DNA of 64,000 nt from Ephemerocybe angulata (Eukaryota; Basidiomycota; Agaricomycetes; Agaricales; Psathyrellaceae): contig JAACJK010000174.1 of assembly GCA_013368325.1 (NCBI GenBank), positions 1 through 64,000 on the forward strand. The letters run 5' to 3'. Below, piece after piece: positions 61,632 to 64,000 of this stretch (position 1 is its first letter; every line of letters starts with the position of its first letter). The position numbers and the translations under genes were made by a program. The notes below the pieces were generated by a model. It did not search any database and was not told the origin of the DNA. It saw only the letters and a program-made list of their open reading frames with translations.

Positions 61632-62435
61632 TCACTTATATCCTCCGACGTAGATTCTATACTCCTTCAACTTCGGAGTATCGGCCATACACCCCGCAGC
61701 AATTGCGATGTAATAAGGCACCTCCCACAGGCCCTCATCCTCCGGCTGCAGAGCCCAAAAAGTTTTCATAAACGGGTCTGTCTCTATTGGAGTGACGTGG
61801 GGAAGAACCATAATGCAACGAGACACCATTTTGGAGTAGATATCCCTAGCGTCTGAGTGGCGAGGACTTTGAAAGTCAAGCATGATCTTCGTCAAGAGGG
61901 TCGTGCCCTCTCTCCAGTTTGCGCTGCTTACTACTCCGCAGGCATGGAGATCGGCGTAGAAACAGCTCACAATTTCTGCTTTGGTCCTATCAAATGTCTG
62001 GATAGCGTTCAAGTTAGCCATCATGCTCGTGGTGGATTGATATATCAATAAATAGCTAACGCCCTTCGACCGATTGATTGTACCACGTACCTCCCGTTTC
62101 CATGCATCTGTGAGATTCACAAAGACCATTGTCCCAATTGCTTCTCTAAAACTAATACCATGGGCGTCGTCCTCATATCTCAAGATCTCCCACATCCTCC
62201 TTGCCAAAAGCGCCACAGTTCTCGTATAACTGACGTGCTGGTATGCTTTGTTGCACATCGTAATTATCACCGGGCCGGCTCGGTGAGAGTGTGTGCCAGC
62301 GAGCTCCTGTTGTATTGCCAAGGTAAGTGGTCTTGCTAGACGCTTAATGTAGTCCTTCGGTGCGATTGCGAAGAATATGTCGTCTCGAGAGGTAGTTCCC
62401 ATGGCGTATGTGTCAGGATGGGATGCAGTGAGCAT
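61632..62435 (-). CDS. Hypothetical helical protein, up to 267 aa
   Basis: An open frame of 267 codons, or two exons (62435-62091 and 61997-61632) if a 93-bp stop-free GTACGT...CCAG segment is spliced. The spliced form reads more smoothly (WKRE then TFDRTKAEIVSCFYADL). Helix-rich: ALLARRMWEILRYEDDAHGI, TKIMLDFQSPRHSDARDIYS. It faintly recalls a MIF4G/HEAT-type repeat as in eIF4G, but I see no diagnostic residue, so no function is given. It lies just outside the right arm. Confidence 0.5.
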   Translation of the reverse strand: MLTASHPDTYAMGTTSRDDIFFAIAPKDYIKRLARPLTLAIQQELAGTHSHRAGPVIITMCNKAYQHVSYTRTVALLARRMWEILRYEDDAHGISFREAIGTMVFVNLTDAWKREVRGTINRSKGVSYLLIYQSTTSMMANLNAIQTFDRTKAEIVSCFYADLHACGVVSSANWREGTTLLTKIMLDFQSPRHSDARDIYSKMVSRCIMVLPHVTPIETDPFMKTFWALQPEDEGLWEVPYYIAIAAGCMADTPKLKEYRIYVGGYK

Positions 62436-63095
62436 TTTCAGTTATCCGTCTCGCCTTTATGAGCTCTCAGGGTCAATTGTTTGAGCGTGCAGTGATAAGA
62501 ACAAGGCTTGCCAAGGGTGGTACCGATGCTTTGACCTGTCCCCTAGAATATAAAGACCCCCACCAAGGTATACTGTTGTTATCGTAACGAAATGGTCATA
62601 GCGATGTGAGGCCCACACTATCAGACTGTTGTAGACAATATCGCGATTCCCACAAGTTCCACGCATTTACAACCACAGAACAACTTACACACGAATATTC
62701 GAGGTGAAGGGAAGCGATGAAGATAGATACGAACATTCAATGCTACCCTGAGTCCCTGACAATGTACGAATATCTATGCAGTGTCTAAAATATGTCAGAC
62801 CGTGTCCGACAGAGTTTAAAGGGAAATATCAGTCGTAGGGCCCGAGTTTCCAGAACACTTACAAACAATCGTACACTCGCTCACAAGCATAGTGGGCGTC
62901 TGGGGCACCATACGTATATATATAGAACTAGAGAAAGTACAGGATTCCAGGGACCTGCGTCGTTAACTAACCAACCAACCAGGTCCATCGGTATCCAGTG
63001 CGTATGATAAGATCAAGCCAAGTGTAAACTCCCCGTATCTGATTCTCTGCGTAATCGGTCGCGGACAGACCCTCCCAACCAAATACCCTAGCCGC
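62436..63095. other. No supportable gene
   Basis: Intergenic. Short ORFs only. 62900-63000 resembles 33580-33640 (TATATAGA...AGAGAAAGTACAGGATTCCAGG), marking the start of the direct duplication. Confidence 0.45.
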
Positions 63096-63560
63096 TCACC
63101 TCCTTCCACCAACTTTTCCAGCCTTACCCAGCGGCGGGAGGAGGAGGAGAAGGGGTACGGGGCCTGACGGGTATATACCTAGTAGCGCCATAAGATTATA
63201 GCCTTCTGAAAACAAATTCGACTGATGAGGTTCTCGACCACTTCGATATGAGCATGTCGCGGTGGTGTCGGGGCACTTCTCGACGGTATAGTATGGAGGG
63301 CCGGAGACGCGCCTTTCAAGGTCCTCAAATTCGCGCTTGGAGAGACGATCCTTCAGCTCGTCAATAAGGTCTCGGGTTGTAAGCAAGGCGAGGCCGTCAA
63401 GAGCATAGGCGCGGGAGATGAGTTCATCACTGTCGCTGAAGTCGCGTTCGTAGTAGGGAGGCTCGTAGCTATGTTGGGAAGGATTTGGTAGAGATGTATA
63501 GTTTGGTGATAGTGAATACTCGACGAGCTGGATTAGGCTACCATGATTTTTGCCCTTCAT
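63096..63560 (-). pseudogene. Decayed copy of the 33.7 kb secreted gene
   Basis: Keeps YYERDFSDSDELISRAYALD, TTRDLIDELKDRLSKRE and RRVSGPPYYTVEKC from exon 2, and GKAGKVGGRR from the C-terminus. The signal-peptide exon is gone and frames are shifted after EKC. Direct (same-strand) counterpart of 33736-34314. Confidence 0.75.
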
Positions 63561-63832
63561 CTAGCTATGTGGATGTGTCGTGACTTAGTTCGTATCTTTA
63601 TGTATGTATGAATTCCCATGAATGTATTGATTAGGAGCTACAACTTCTACTCACGGCACCGCTTGTTGAAGTGGCGGTGGTTGAACAATGGGAATGTGCA
63701 GCGCTACGTTGTAAACAGTGGCAAACAGCTATAGAGGCAAAGACCACGCCGCGTTTCTCCCACGCCTCTTGTTCTCGACCCACGAAGTTCATATTTCATT
63801 CGCCTACTACTCGCAGACTTGAGCATCGGCAT

Positions 63833-64000
63833 GCCCCCTCGAAGACATAACCGTGGATCTACCATCTCACCACAAGTACGTGACATCAATCAGAATAAAT
63901 CTGGATCGCATTGACACTTCTCGCCCTAGATCCTTGCAGACGCAAATAATGGTTGCGTACAGAGTCTGGGGAAGATCATCAACGAGGTTGAGAGAAGCTT
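63833..64000 (+). CDS. MYND-protein gene, 5' end only (runs off the window)
   Basis: ATG, 45-bp exon 1 (MPPRRHNRGSTISPQ), 54-bp intron and the start of exon 2 (ILADANNGCVQSLGKIINEV) are nearly identical to 36694-36870. The rest lies beyond the window, so completeness is unknown. Confidence 0.75.

Noticed and set aside
61632..62435. Calling the ORF an eIF4G/MIF4G protein
   Set aside because: Only a vague helical resemblance; no diagnostic residues.

Overview
This is one end of a linear eukaryotic chromosome. It opens with eleven TAACCC telomere units. Genes carry short GT-AG introns of about 50-110 bp. The recognisable proteins (SRPK kinase with its pseudokinase relative, TET/JBP-type oxygenase, RNase H1 N-terminal domain proteins, MYND protein, endonuclease IV) point to a filamentous basidiomycete, probably an Agaricomycete. 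The species is not resolved. Base and gene content are typical of a subtelomere: few intact genes, many decayed copies, minisatellites and small DNA transposons.

Layout. 0-5.8 kb is the distal block: two unrecognised ORFs, a four-exon TET/JBP-like dioxygenase gene, and two divergently transcribed RNase H1 N-terminal domain genes that share a minisatellite-filled intergenic region. 5.8-7.1 kb is pyrimidine-rich repeat. About 7.24-21.5 kb and 46.5-61.3 kb are the two arms of a very large inverted duplication. Each arm carries a decayed SRPK fragment, a family-X small gene, a secreted two-zinc-finger gene, a TPR-protein relic, and the 5' half of an SRPK gene. Only the left SRPK (19.5-24.1 kb) has its remaining exons. 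The right copy is cut inside intron 2 and frameshifted.

The 25 kb between the arms holds an SRPK-like pseudokinase, family-X and family-Y small genes, two small secreted-protein genes, two paralogous 1.3 kb inverted-repeat transposons with target-site duplications, a MYND-finger gene, a small signal-peptide gene with a decayed copy, and an endonuclease IV gene (apn1) broken by a short deletion. From 61.6 kb to the end are one unrecognised ORF and a second copy of the segment that carries the 33.7 kb secreted gene and the start of the MYND gene.

There is no metabolic cluster here. The biological themes are chromosome-end rearrangement, copy-number change of kinases and small secreted proteins, and a small gene family (X and Y) whose copies share an upstream sequence block rich in CAAAGC motifs. 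All exon models were made by hand from splice signals and reading frames and have not been checked against transcripts or databases.
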